NCBI GenBank assembly: GCA_001898725.1
Contig: MKUV01000060.1
Location: 1-41,301, forward strand
Origin: Caedibacter sp. 37-49
GTDB taxonomy: Bacteria; Pseudomonadota; Alphaproteobacteria; Caedimonadales; Caedimonadaceae
Reading direction: 5' to 3'
DNA: 41,301 nucleotides
Of the stretch, positions 8,029 through 15,480 are shown one piece after another (position 1 is the first letter of the stretch; each line of letters opens with the position of its first letter). The translations under genes were made by a program, and so were the position numbers. The notes beneath the pieces were generated by a model, which saw nothing but the letters and a program-made list of their open reading frames with translations, was not told the origin of the DNA and did no database searches.

Positions 8029-8495
8029 GAAAGCTTAGAGATAAGCTCTAAGCTTTCAAATAAAACGTTTTATTTTGTCCAATACTGTTAGAAAAAGCCC
8101 TCCGATAACGAGGGGAGCTTAGAATCCCAGAGAGAAGATGAAAATTCTCTCGAAGGAAGAGCTTACGCCCTTAACTTGGGGGAATGCCCCCTCATGTCTG
8201 AAGACTTTGGGCATGATGCTGGTAAAGATCTTTGGCAAGCGTCGACACTGCTGAAGAGATTTCATGGCACAAGGGTGGGAGAAGAAAGCAAGAGCTTGAT
8301 TGTTATCCGTGTTCTAGAAACTGATGACAGGTTTTTGTGGCTTGTGGTTGGACGGGTAAAAGAAGATAAGGGAGAGGTTCGTCTTCCAATTCAAAGGTTA
8401 CTTTTTCACTTCCTTATAGGGGAGAAATAACTTGAGAGGGCGGCATCTTCCTTTTTCTTCTTCTTTGTGAAAGCAAAGAGAGGAGGCTTGGGTAA
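8029..8495 (+). ncRNA. Candidate structured non-coding RNA or leader
   Basis: The approximately 790-base gap between the gene ending at 7839 and the CDS at 8634 holds a run of hairpins: AAAGCTTAGAG/CTCTAAGCTTT (8030-8056), the palindrome AAATAAAACGTTTTATTT (8058-8075), CCCTC/GAGGG (8098-8114), GAGAGAA/TTCTCTC (8130-8151), GGGGG/CCCCC (8178-8191) and a pyrimidine/purine hairpin around CTTTG/CAAAG (about 8450-8482). It is visibly richer in G+C than its flanks and has a promoter upstream. An open frame of 84 codons (8176-8430) crosses it but lacks a ribosome site. RNase P, tmRNA, SRP and 6S hallmarks were looked for and not found. A decayed gene cannot be excluded. Confidence 0.35.
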
Positions 8496-8524
8496 GAGAA
8501 TAAGGGTCAATTTTGACAAAAATA

Positions 8525-8553
8525 TTGACTAATATTGTTGAGAATGGTAAATT
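8525..8553 (+). promoter_or_regulatory. Predicted promoter of the 8634 gene
   Basis: TTGACT (8525-8530), 17 bases, TAAATT (8548-8553). A second TTGACA lies just upstream at about 8513, giving two -35-like boxes in tandem, which recalls the doubled TTGAC of the HAF promoters. Confidence 0.45.
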
Positions 8554-8633
8554 GTTACTGTTTATTTTTATGATTCAAATCGTAGAAGCTAAGAATGCTA
8601 ATATTAATTTAAAAAATTTTTGATGGAATTTAA

Positions 8634-9623
8634 ATGTATAATAAGTTCAGACTATTGTTAATTGGAATATTACTTTTAGGTAATTTTAAAGAAGCAAACT
8701 GTTCATACACAGATGGCGATTTTAATCTTGCAGGAAATTGGATATGGGATAATAAAACTAGAACAGCATGGTGTAATAGCACGACTACTTCAGACTCCTC
8801 AGATATACATTCTATTTTATCTTTAGCAAATGGCTTACAACTTGCTCTTGGAGTGATTGTTGCCCCTGTATTTAAAGAGAGGTTACTTGACCCAATGTGT
8901 AATGGAATAGGGTTTGGAGCTAAATGGATGTGGGGAAAGATAAGTTGCTGTAGACGTTCTAATAGTGTGAACAGAGTAAGTTCTGATGATATGCTTCTTA
9001 ATGATTTAGTTTTGAATGTTCCTAAATCTATTAAATTTAGTTTGCAACAAATAGATGAAATCTTTACGCAAAGAGAAAAATGGCATAAACAACCTATTGT
9101 TAGAGAAAGCCAAGAAAATTATCTGATAGGCTATAGATATCTAGGAGGTAGTGAGACAAGTCTCTTTGAATTTTTAATAGTTGAAGGCGGATTTAGTAAT
9201 ATTTCTCAAGAAAGTAGCTGCCTTCTTAGTAAAAATGTGAAAACCACCCCTTTTTTAATCAGCAAGCATCCTGCCGAGGATAAAAAGGGTTCAAGTAGAG
9301 TAGTTAATCCAAGACATATATTAAATCTTACTGATTGGGATGGTGGTGTTGCGCTCGCTGCTGCTACTGAGGATCAGCAAGAATTTACCCAATTTAAAGA
9401 AAATTTTTTGAATTCATTATCATTGATATCGCAACCATTGTTTGAGGAATCGTTTTGGAAGCATCAATATTTTTCACAGGGAAATTTGGGGCATGATTTA
9501 GATTTTCCTCATATAGTTTATTTTAATAAGAATGCACAGACTTTACATATTTTTTTCAATAGGGCACAGTCTCCAGGTGCAAATGAAGAAAGTGATTATA
9601 TAAAAATTCAAAAGTTAAGATAA
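8634..9623 (+). CDS. Secreted protein of unknown function
   Basis: 329 residues, not recognised. The N-terminus MYNKFRLLLIGILLLGNF and the following EANCSYTDG look like a signal peptide of about 22-24 residues. A hydrophobic stretch near 55-75 (SILSLANGLQLALGVIVAPV) could be a membrane segment, followed by WMWGKISCCRRS. Further on there is an extended soluble part with short motifs (YLIGYRYLGGSETSLFEFL, LNLTDWDGGVALAAAT) and no known domain. The ATG at 8634 has only a weak ribosome site (GATGGAA). AT-rich codon use and neighbouring IS debris place it in an accessory region. Its stop codon at 9621-9623 overlaps an in-frame ATG of the next ORF, and the two genes are probably cotranscribed. Confidence 0.7.
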   Translation: MYNKFRLLLIGILLLGNFKEANCSYTDGDFNLAGNWIWDNKTRTAWCNSTTTSDSSDIHSILSLANGLQLALGVIVAPVFKERLLDPMCNGIGFGAKWMWGKISCCRRSNSVNRVSSDDMLLNDLVLNVPKSIKFSLQQIDEIFTQREKWHKQPIVRESQENYLIGYRYLGGSETSLFEFLIVEGGFSNISQESSCLLSKNVKTTPFLISKHPAEDKKGSSRVVNPRHILNLTDWDGGVALAAATEDQQEFTQFKENFLNSLSLISQPLFEESFWKHQYFSQGNLGHDLDFPHIVYFNKNAQTLHIFFNRAQSPGANEESDYIKIQKLR

Positions 9624-9652
9624 TGATACTTTTAACTCATAAGGGGAAAGAT

Positions 9653-10114
9653 ATGAATAAATTAAAATGTTTCCAGCTATTTATTATAATTTTTAACTTT
9701 CTTTCCTTATATAGTTATAACACAAAAGCGAGTGATATTGATTGGCGTGACGTTTCTCAGAATAGTCAATTAAGTCAAAGAGTTAAGAAGATTGGCAAGA
9801 CTAATCTTCAGGAAAATGAACCACTTTTATCCCTTGAAGAGAGATATGAAAATGCCTATGGAGGTAAGGCGTTAGGAGAATATGCTTTATATTGCGCCAC
9901 TATTGGTAAAAGCGTTAACATTAATCGATTGATCGTAGAATACGAATTAGATCAAAATGACTCAGAATCTGGTCCAACCCCTCCAAGTAAGTATAAATAT
10001 TACTTGCAAAATCAACATGGTGTCCCACCCTATCTTGTGGACAATCTTTACACAGAGTTACATTCAACGATATTGAGATTAAAAACAGCCATTCAAGAGA
10101 AAAATCAAGATTGA
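9653..10114 (+). CDS. Small secreted protein of unknown function, probably frameshifted
   Basis: 153 residues from the ATG at 9653, which has AAGGGG six bases upstream and opens a clear signal peptide (MNKLKCFQLFIIIFNFLS, then LYSYNTKAS). An earlier in-frame ATG at 9623 would add ten residues and has no ribosome site. The mature part is hydrophilic with YGGKALGEYALYCATIGKS, weakly reminiscent of a Sel1/TPR helix pair. The frame ends in EKNQD at a run of five A. If one A were missing, the frame would continue for about 46 residues (KIEQEKHKVTLDNLVRIVAL and on to GNIEAVEK, stop at 10251), which looks like a genuine helical C-terminus. The annotated gene is therefore likely truncated by a single-base change near 10100-10104. 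Confidence 0.65.
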   Translation: MNKLKCFQLFIIIFNFLSLYSYNTKASDIDWRDVSQNSQLSQRVKKIGKTNLQENEPLLSLEERYENAYGGKALGEYALYCATIGKSVNINRLIVEYELDQNDSESGPTPPSKYKYYLQNQHGVPPYLVDNLYTELHSTILRLKTAIQEKNQD

Positions 10115-10253
10115 GCAGGAGAAGCACAAGGTTACTCTTGATAACCTTGTTAGAATTGTAGCTCTAAAATTTACCAATCCGCACCAAGTTAAAATGAAAG
10201 AATTAAAAGTAGAGTTAGAAAAAGAAGGTAATATTGAAGCCGTTGAAAAATAG
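10115..10253 (+). pseudogene. Detached C-terminal tail of the 9653 gene
   Basis: An uninterrupted frame, shifted by one base relative to the upstream CDS, encodes a charged helical segment ending GNIEAVEK. It has no start codon of its own near its beginning. A short stem AAGGTTA/TAACCTT (10128-10148) lies in it but lacks a T-tail. Best read as the severed end of the preceding gene. Confidence 0.5.
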
Positions 10254-10331
10254 GTTGCATATTATCGGGAAGTTAGAATTAAACTTACTGACTATGTATC
10301 ATAGGTAACATTTGATTGACTTTGTCACCGA

Positions 10332-10484
10332 CTAATTTGTAAGCTTCAGTTGTTGCCGTTCTTCAAAATATACCTCTAACTGAGAAATGGTCAAAGCCCA
10401 ATTTTGGAGGGGCTGATTCCATTTTTCAGCAATTTTCTGGCAAGCACAATAAAGAAGTTGAAAACACTGATTAGCAAAAATTTT
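10332..10484 (-). mobile_element. IS256 (mutator)-type transposase C-terminal fragment
   Basis: On the minus strand 50 codons, ending at a TAG at 10334-10332, read KIFANQCFQLLYCACQ, then EKWNQPLQNWALTISQLE and VYFEERQ. This matches the well-known C-terminal signature of IS256/MULE-type transposases (a Lys-Trp-x-x-Pro-x-x-x-Trp core followed by the FxxR end). No upstream transposase sequence can be read and no terminal inverted repeats were recognised, so only a relic remains. It implies past insertion and deletion between the secreted-protein genes and tRNA-Glu. Confidence 0.75.
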
Positions 10485-10815
10485 AATTTTGGGATTTGCC
10501 CTCCTTGTTTTTCAATTTCATCTTTTGGAGAAGATTCAAAAACGGGAAAAAGGTAAAATTTTGCTAGTGCTTAATAACAATAAAATTGGGCAACTATTCC
10601 TTTGTCATCCTCGGGCTTATCCCGAGTATCTCAGGCAATCTGACGATGGTGGTAAAAGTTAAGAGATGTCCTATCAGAGCGGATAGGGAAATCCGTTCAA
10701 GGCGATATTAAGTTCTTTTCTAAAAATAAGCTTGCGCAAGGACTACCTTAAAAAAGAGGCGTTAAGATGAAATTTTTATGTCTTCTTTTGCTTTAGAATT
10801 GAGTATAGTCATCGC
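10485..10815. other. Intergenic debris with palindromic repeat
   Basis: Mostly featureless sequence following the transposase relic. It contains a REP-like element at about 10601-10640 (GTCATCCTCGGG, short loop, CCCGAGTATCTC) and a small stem CCTATC/GATAGG near 10668-10688. No gene is supported. Confidence 0.5.
10602..10640. repeat. REP-like palindromic element
   Basis: CTCGGG (10610-10615) and CCCGAG (10621-10626) form a stem around CTTAT, flanked by TTTGTCATC and TATCTCAGGC. This resembles the dispersed GTCAT...CTCGGGnnnnnCCCGAG...ATCTC palindromes common in alphaproteobacterial genomes. Only one copy is present in this window. Confidence 0.55.
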
Positions 10816-11055
10816 ATGATGCCCTTGAATCATAAAACTTTGCTTTTATTCCAGTTATTAGCTTATGCAACGCTTACATGCTGTTGCTCGTCTGCATTTT
10901 TGGATGAGAAAAGCATTTCTAATTCTCAAAAAGAGACGAAGCGAAAGACGCGTCAATCTTATGATTTATCACATGATCGTGTTCAACATCATTTGGACAG
11001 TGCTCAAGCGCAGTGGAAGAAGCGTAAGCTTAAAGAGAAAAAAGCTTCTGAGTAA
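10816..11055 (+). CDS. Small possible exported protein
   Basis: 79 residues from ATG 10816 (a second ATG follows at once). The hydrophobic head (LLLFQLLAYATLT) is followed by three Cys and SSAFLDEK, then a very basic, helical tail (KRKTRQSYDLSHDRVQHHL, WKKRKLKEKK). The head could be a signal sequence or a poor lipobox: the residue before the first Cys is Thr, not A/G/S, so lipidation is doubtful. No convincing ribosome site is seen. It lies just before tRNA-Glu, transcribed towards it. It could also be a chance frame. Confidence 0.4.
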   Translation: MMPLNHKTLLLFQLLAYATLTCCCSSAFLDEKSISNSQKETKRKTRQSYDLSHDRVQHHLDSAQAQWKKRKLKEKKASE

Positions 11056-11095
11056 GGTTTTAAGCTGACTAAAGTGGAAGAATGTATAAAAAAGG

Positions 11096-11171
11096 TGGCG
11101 TCCCCAGCGGGATTCGAACCCGCGTTGCCGCCGTGAAAGGGCGGTGTCCTAGGCCTCTAGACGATGGGGAC
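11096..11171 (-). tRNA. tRNA-Glu (anticodon TTC)
   Basis: 76 bases on the minus strand. The acceptor arm GTCCCCA/TGGGGAC is perfectly paired; the D-arm contains GTCTAGAGGCCTAGGAC; the anticodon stem CCGCC/GGCGG encloses CTTTCAC with anticodon TTC; the T-arm GCGGGTTCGAATCCCGC is canonical; the discriminator is G and CCA is encoded. It stands alone between accessory debris and the ETF-QO gene. A weak -35/-10 pair (TTGATT, TAAAGG) lies some 10-40 bases upstream on the minus strand. Confidence 0.97.
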
Positions 11172-11366
11172 ATCGGCTCAACCTTTACTGGGTTGTGAAA
11201 TGAAAATCAAGTAAAATGTTCATTTTTTTAGCATTAATTTTAATTTGTGAATTTTTATAGTTTTTTATGAAAAATAGGTGGAAAATATTAATATAACTAT
11301 TTGAAAATAAATAATAAATATTTCAACAATTTTAATAATTTTGTCGACTTATGAGGGGTTCTGTGC

Positions 11367-11372
11367 TATGAT
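11367..11372 (+). promoter_or_regulatory. Extended -10 promoter of ETF-QO gene
   Basis: TGCTATGAT at 11364-11372 is an extended -10 box 27 bases before the start codon. A TTGTCG at 11341-11346 is 20 bases upstream, too far for a normal -35. The 225 bases back to the tRNA are very AT-rich and otherwise empty. Confidence 0.45.
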
Positions 11373-11398
11373 AAAAAAATAATATATGGGAGAAAAAC

Positions 11399-13021
11399 AT
11401 GGGAGATGAGTTAAGTTTTGATGTGGTTATTGTGGGCGCAGGACCGGCAGGTCTTTCCGCGGCTATTCGATTAAAACAGCTGTGTAATGCTAATAATCAA
11501 ATGCTGAGTGTTTGTGTGCTTGAAAAGGGAGCAGAAGTAGGTGCGCATATTCTTTCGGGCGCCGTTCTTGAGCCTCGAGCTCTTAATGAACTAATTCCGG
11601 ATTGGAAGGAAAAAGGTGCACCGCTCGAAACCGTGGTTCAAGAAGATAAATTTCTACTTTTAACACAAAAGAGATCATTTCGGTTGCCCACACCACCGCT
11701 CATGAAAAACCATGGCAATTACATTATTAGTTTGGGAAATTTTTGTCGTTGGCTTGCGCAGCAAGCTGAAGCCTTAGGCGCTGAAATTTATCCAGGTTTT
11801 TCTGTTGGTAAGACGCTTGATGATGATCAAGGAAAAGTGGTTGGTGTTGAAACGATGCCAAGAGGTCTTGACGCGAATGGCCAGCAAAAAGAGGCTTATG
11901 AACCTGGTGTGCAAATTTTAGCGCGCCACGTTATTTTTGCAGAAGGCTGTCGAGGATCATTAAGCAAAGAGTTGTTTGAAAAGTTTAATCTACGCAAGGA
12001 CTGTCAAACCCAAACCTATGGGATTGGACTTAAAGAATTATGGGAAATCAAACCTGAAAAACATCAGCAAGGTCGGGTACTACATACCATTGGCTGGCCG
12101 CTTGATGCGAAGACTTATGGAGGCTCTTTTATTTATCATCTAGAAAATAACCAGCTCGCTATTGGTTTTGTGATAGGTCTTGATTATGAAAATCCTTATT
12201 TAAGTCCCTATGATGAATTCCAACGATTTAAACATCATCCTGCAATCCAATCGCTCTTGGAAGGAGGGCGTCGTATTTCTTATGGCGCACGCGCTTTAAA
12301 TGAAGGAGGATGGCAATCCATTCCACAACTTAGCTTCCCAGGGGGCTCATTAATTGGATGTGCCGCGGGGTTCTTAAATGTTCCTAAAATTAAAGGTACT
12401 CATACAGCGATGAAATCAGGAATGATTGCTGCTGAAGTGATTTTTGAAGCTTTAAGTCAAGGAAGAGAGCCTCAGGAAGAAATGCTTGATCAGCAAGTTC
12501 GACAAAGCTGGATTGCAGAAGAGCTAAAGCCTGTCCGTAATATTCGGCCAGGATTTAAAAAAGGAATTTGGCATGGTCTCATTAATGCAGCTTTTGAGAC
12601 GGTGTTACAGGGGAAGACGCCATGGACTTTGAAGCATCAGGAAGACCATAAATCTTTAAAAAAAGCCAAAGAATGCCAGCCTATCTCATATCCAAAACCA
12701 GATGGTGTTATTTCCTTCGATAAAATGTCTTCTGTCTATCTTTCGAATACAAACCATGCAGAAGACCAACCTTGTCATTTACACTTGAAACAGTCTTTCA
12801 TCCCTATAGCGCATAACCTTGCACTATATGATGCGCCGGAACAACGTTATTGTCCTGCAGGGGTTTATGAAATTACTCAAAACGCAACAGGTGCTCCTCA
12901 CTTGCAAATTAATGCGCAGAACTGTGTTCATTGTAAAACGTGTGATATTAAAGATCCTTTACAAAACATTAATTGGGTAGCACCCGAAGGTGGGGATGGC
13001 CCGCGTTATCCAAATATGTAA
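11399..13021 (+). CDS. Electron transfer flavoprotein-ubiquinone oxidoreductase
   Basis: 540 residues, full length for ETF-QO. It passes electrons from reduced ETF (fatty acid and amino acid dehydrogenases) to the quinone pool at the membrane. Evidence: FAD-binding GxGxxG at residues 11-20 (VVIVGAGPAGLSAAIRL), VCVLEKGAEVGAHILSGAV, a second FAD segment (LIGCAAGFLNVPKIKGTH near 320-338), and a C-terminal 4Fe-4S domain with cysteines in QRYCPAGVYE and NCVHCKTCDIKDP, followed by PEGGDGPRYPNM. The ATG at 11399 has GGGAG six bases before it. It is the first gene of a rightward run with dapB nine bases on. Its presence indicates some beta-oxidation or amino-acid-derived respiration despite ATP import. 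Confidence 0.95.
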   Translation: MGDELSFDVVIVGAGPAGLSAAIRLKQLCNANNQMLSVCVLEKGAEVGAHILSGAVLEPRALNELIPDWKEKGAPLETVVQEDKFLLLTQKRSFRLPTPPLMKNHGNYIISLGNFCRWLAQQAEALGAEIYPGFSVGKTLDDDQGKVVGVETMPRGLDANGQQKEAYEPGVQILARHVIFAEGCRGSLSKELFEKFNLRKDCQTQTYGIGLKELWEIKPEKHQQGRVLHTIGWPLDAKTYGGSFIYHLENNQLAIGFVIGLDYENPYLSPYDEFQRFKHHPAIQSLLEGGRRISYGARALNEGGWQSIPQLSFPGGSLIGCAAGFLNVPKIKGTHTAMKSGMIAAEVIFEALSQGREPQEEMLDQQVRQSWIAEELKPVRNIRPGFKKGIWHGLINAAFETVLQGKTPWTLKHQEDHKSLKKAKECQPISYPKPDGVISFDKMSSVYLSNTNHAEDQPCHLHLKQSFIPIAHNLALYDAPEQRYCPAGVYEITQNATGAPHLQINAQNCVHCKTCDIKDPLQNINWVAPEGGDGPRYPNM

Positions 13022-13051
13022 CCTAGAAGAATGGATAGATGGGAAGTTAAA

Positions 13052-13858
13052 ATGATTGATAAAATTCATATTGCCGTGACGGGCGCCTCTGGCCGCATGG
13101 GACAGCTGATTATTCAGCAGATCCTTGAATTTCCCTATGCAACGCTGACAGGTGCAAAGGTTTCATGTACAAGCCCTTTCGAAGGAGAAGGTCTTAGAAA
13201 GCTATTTCCAAATGCATCTGAAGAGCTCCTGTTTACCTCTAATGCAAGTGATGCTTTTAAGAAGGCTCAAGTGATTATTGATTTTACTTCTCCTGAAGCC
13301 CTGCAAACGCATCTTGAGATTGCTCAGCAAAAAGGCATCGGTCTCGTGATTGGTACAACCGGCCTAACGAAAGAGCAATTTCAGGTTTTAGAAAAGGCTT
13401 CAGTTAATATTCCCATTCTTTACGCTGCGAATTTTAGTTTAGGTATTAATTTGCTTCAAGAAATGGTGAAAGAAGCCTCTAAAAGGTTGGGAGCTGATTT
13501 TGATATTGAAATTCTTGAGATGCATCATCGTCATAAGCAAGATGCTCCTTCAGGGACAGGGTTAAGCCTTGCAAAGGCAGCGGCAGAGGGTCGAGATTTA
13601 AATTTACAAGAAAAGGCGATTTATGACAGGACACGGGTGCGACAAGCGCGTCGCGAAAATGATATTGGTTTTGCAATTTTGCGTGGTGGCAGCGTTATGG
13701 GCGATCATTCAGTCATTTTTGCATCAGACGAAGAAATTGTGGAATTTTCTCATCGTGCCTTAACGCGCGAAATTTTTGCAAAAGGGGCTCTAAAGGCAGC
13801 CTTATGGCTTGCAAATCAAAGGCCCGGCTATTATAAATTTGCCGATATTTTAACTTAA
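13052..13858 (+). CDS. dapB: 4-hydroxy-tetrahydrodipicolinate reductase
   Basis: 268 residues. It catalyses the NAD(P)H-dependent reduction in the diaminopimelate/lysine pathway, supplying meso-DAP for peptidoglycan. The nucleotide-binding IAVTGASGRMGQ is at residues 5-16; FTSPEA and GTTGLTKEQ follow; the substrate site reads EMHHRHKQDAPSGTGLSLA near 147-165. The ATG at 13052 (GGGAAG five bases upstream, 268 residues as in typical DapB) is preferred over an in-frame ATG at 13031 that would add seven residues. It lies between ETF-QO and trmJ on the same strand with short gaps. Retention suggests that the cell still builds DAP-containing peptidoglycan. Confidence 0.94.
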   Translation: MIDKIHIAVTGASGRMGQLIIQQILEFPYATLTGAKVSCTSPFEGEGLRKLFPNASEELLFTSNASDAFKKAQVIIDFTSPEALQTHLEIAQQKGIGLVIGTTGLTKEQFQVLEKASVNIPILYAANFSLGINLLQEMVKEASKRLGADFDIEILEMHHRHKQDAPSGTGLSLAKAAAEGRDLNLQEKAIYDRTRVRQARRENDIGFAILRGGSVMGDHSVIFASDEEIVEFSHRALTREIFAKGALKAALWLANQRPGYYKFADILT

Positions 13859-13877
13859 GACCAAGGCAAAGCATCCT

Positions 13878-14660
13878 ATGATAGGCCCAGTTATTATTCT
13901 TGTTGAGTCGCAAATCCCGCAAAACATCGGGAAAACAGCGCGTGCAATGCTGAATTGTGAATTACGAGATCTTAGGCTTGTTAGACCTCTTGTCGATCCT
14001 TGCCATCGTGATGCACGGGCATTAGCGGCTGGTGCTGATGAAGTTTTGGAAAACGCGAAGATCTTTAATTCTACTGCTGAAGCAATTGCAGACCTTCATC
14101 GTGTTTTCTCAACAAGTGCTCGGCATCGAGATATGGTTGAGCTCCAGTTAACGCCTAAGAAAGCGGCAGATCTTTTTGTAACCATGGTTCAAGAAAATCA
14201 TCGTGTAGGTGTTCTTTTTGGACCTGAACGCGCAGGTCTTGATAATGAAGATGTTGCCTTATGTGAGGGGAATATTTATGTTCCTGTCAATCCGCAGTTT
14301 AGTTCTCTTAATCTAGCACAAGCCGTTTTACTTATTGCTTATGAATGGTATCAAGCTAAAACCCAATTTCCTGAAATGACGTTTAAAAAGGGAGAGACGA
14401 CCCTAGCCACGCGAGAAGAATTAGGAGGATTTTTAATGCATCTTGAGCAAGAATTGGATTATGCAGGCTATTTTAGGGCAGATCATAAAAAACCAAAAAT
14501 GCTTAGAACAATTCATAATATGTTCTCTAGAGTTCCTTTAACCTCTCAAGAAGTGCGAACTTTACGTGGAATTATATCAGATCTTTCGGACCCTCAGGGC
14601 GAAAGAGCAAGGATGACTAAACGAAGACTGCAAAAAAATGAAAAAGAAAGTGAGGTTTAA
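13878..14660 (+). CDS. trmJ: tRNA (Cm32/Um32) 2'-O-methyltransferase, TrmJ type
   Basis: 260 residues, SpoU/TrmH (SPOUT) family. Motif 1 appears as QIPQNIGKTARAM at residues 12-24, motif 2 as LFGPERAGLDNED near 114-126, and motif 3 as SSLNLAQAVLLIAYEWYQ near 140-157, forming the trefoil-knot AdoMet site. A C-terminal helical extension (LEQELDYAGYF, MFSRVPLTSQEVRTLRGI) is typical of TrmJ and distinguishes it from TrmL. TrmJ methylates position 32 of tRNAs. It starts 20 bases after dapB and precedes rpsD, which has its own promoter. TrmJ versus another SPOUT member is the main uncertainty. Confidence 0.88.
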   Translation: MIGPVIILVESQIPQNIGKTARAMLNCELRDLRLVRPLVDPCHRDARALAAGADEVLENAKIFNSTAEAIADLHRVFSTSARHRDMVELQLTPKKAADLFVTMVQENHRVGVLFGPERAGLDNEDVALCEGNIYVPVNPQFSSLNLAQAVLLIAYEWYQAKTQFPEMTFKKGETTLATREELGGFLMHLEQELDYAGYFRADHKKPKMLRTIHNMFSRVPLTSQEVRTLRGIISDLSDPQGERARMTKRRLQKNEKESEV

Positions 14661-14702
14661 AACTATCCCCCGTCACTTACTAAACATTTTTTAATAATAG
14701 AA

Positions 14703-14730
14703 TTGACAAGAGAGGGTAAACCGGTATATC
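14703..14730 (+). promoter_or_regulatory. Predicted rpsD promoter
   Basis: TTGACA (14703-14708), 16-base spacer, TATATC (14725-14730), about 60 bases before the rpsD start codon. One of the best sigma-70-like matches in the window. Confidence 0.65.
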
Positions 14731-14788
14731 TCAGAGCAGAAATATATTTTTAAAAATTTTCTTGTCCCTTGATAGAGTAATATAAAGC

Positions 14789-15403
14789 ATGACAAAACGT
14801 TTAAATTCTAAGTACAAAATTGACCGTCGTTTAGGGGTAAATCTCTGGGGACGTCCAAAGAGCCCGGTAAATTCACGCGCTTATGGACCAGGTCAGCATG
14901 GACAAAACAAAAGCAAACCAAAAGATTATGGTTTGCAATTGGCAGCAAAACAACGCTTAAAAGGCTATTATGGTAATATTGGGGAGCGCCAATTTCGTCG
15001 TCTCTTTCAAGAAGCTATTCGTCGTCGCGGTGATACAGGTGAAAATCTAGTTGAACTTTTAGAAAGACGCCTTGATGCGGTTGTCTATCGTATGAAATTT
15101 GTGCCAACACCTTTTGCAGCACGTCAATTTATCAACCATGGCCACGTAAAAGTGAATGGTCGTCGCGTCAATATCGCTTCTTACCAAGTCAAAGATGGCG
15201 ATGTAATTGAAATTAAAGATAGCTCAAAACAAATGGCAATGGTTCAAGAATCAGTGAATTCTCAAGAAAGGGAAACGCCTGACTATATTCAAGTTGATGC
15301 CAACTCCTTGAAAGGAACATTTGTACGAGGACCACAGCTTGCCGATGTACCTTACCCAGTACAAATGGAGCCAAATCTTGTGATTGAGTTCTATTCACGT
15401 TAA
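14789..15403 (+). CDS. rpsD: Small-subunit ribosomal protein uS4
   Basis: 204 residues, the standard length. It is a primary 16S rRNA binding protein that nucleates 30S assembly and contributes to decoding accuracy. Evidence: [19 protein letters not shown] at the N-terminus (non-zinc form without the Cys cluster), [20 protein letters not shown], and the S4 RNA-binding domain from about 95 ([32 protein letters not shown]). No strong Shine-Dalgarno precedes the ATG at 14789. It is monocistronic with its own promoter and a strong terminator. Located away from the large ribosomal protein operons, as often in alphaproteobacteria. Confidence 0.97.
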   Translation: MTKRLNSKYKIDRRLGVNLWGRPKSPVNSRAYGPGQHGQNKSKPKDYGLQLAAKQRLKGYYGNIGERQFRRLFQEAIRRRGDTGENLVELLERRLDAVVYRMKFVPTPFAARQFINHGHVKVNGRRVNIASYQVKDGDVIEIKDSSKQMAMVQESVNSQERETPDYIQVDANSLKGTFVRGPQLADVPYPVQMEPNLVIEFYSR

Positions 15404-15424
15404 GTGTTAGCGAACAAAGGAATT

Positions 15425-15456
15425 AAAAAAGGAACTTTTAAGTTCCTTTTTTTTTG
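15425..15456 (+). terminator. Rho-independent terminator of rpsD
   Basis: AAAAAAGGAACT and AGTTCCTTTTTT pair around TTTA, ending in a run of nine T at about 15447-15455. It lies 22 bases after the rpsD stop. Confidence 0.9.
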
Positions 15457-15480
15457 GAAAGGGGAAAGAAAAGATGCAAA

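Noticed and set aside
8176-8430. 84-codon open frame as a protein gene
   Set aside because: TTG or internal ATG start without any ribosome site, no protein-like motif, and it lies across several strong hairpins; the structured-RNA reading fits better. Kept as an alternative only.
8029-8495. RNase P RNA, tmRNA or 6S RNA
   Set aside because: The conserved GAGGAAAGTCC and related RNase P blocks, the tmRNA tRNA-like ends and tag frame, and the 6S open-bubble layout were not found here or at 32234-32557.
10128-10148. Terminator AAGGTTA/TAACCTT after the 9653 gene
   Set aside because: No T-tail, and it lies inside the shifted reading frame that looks like the real end of the gene.
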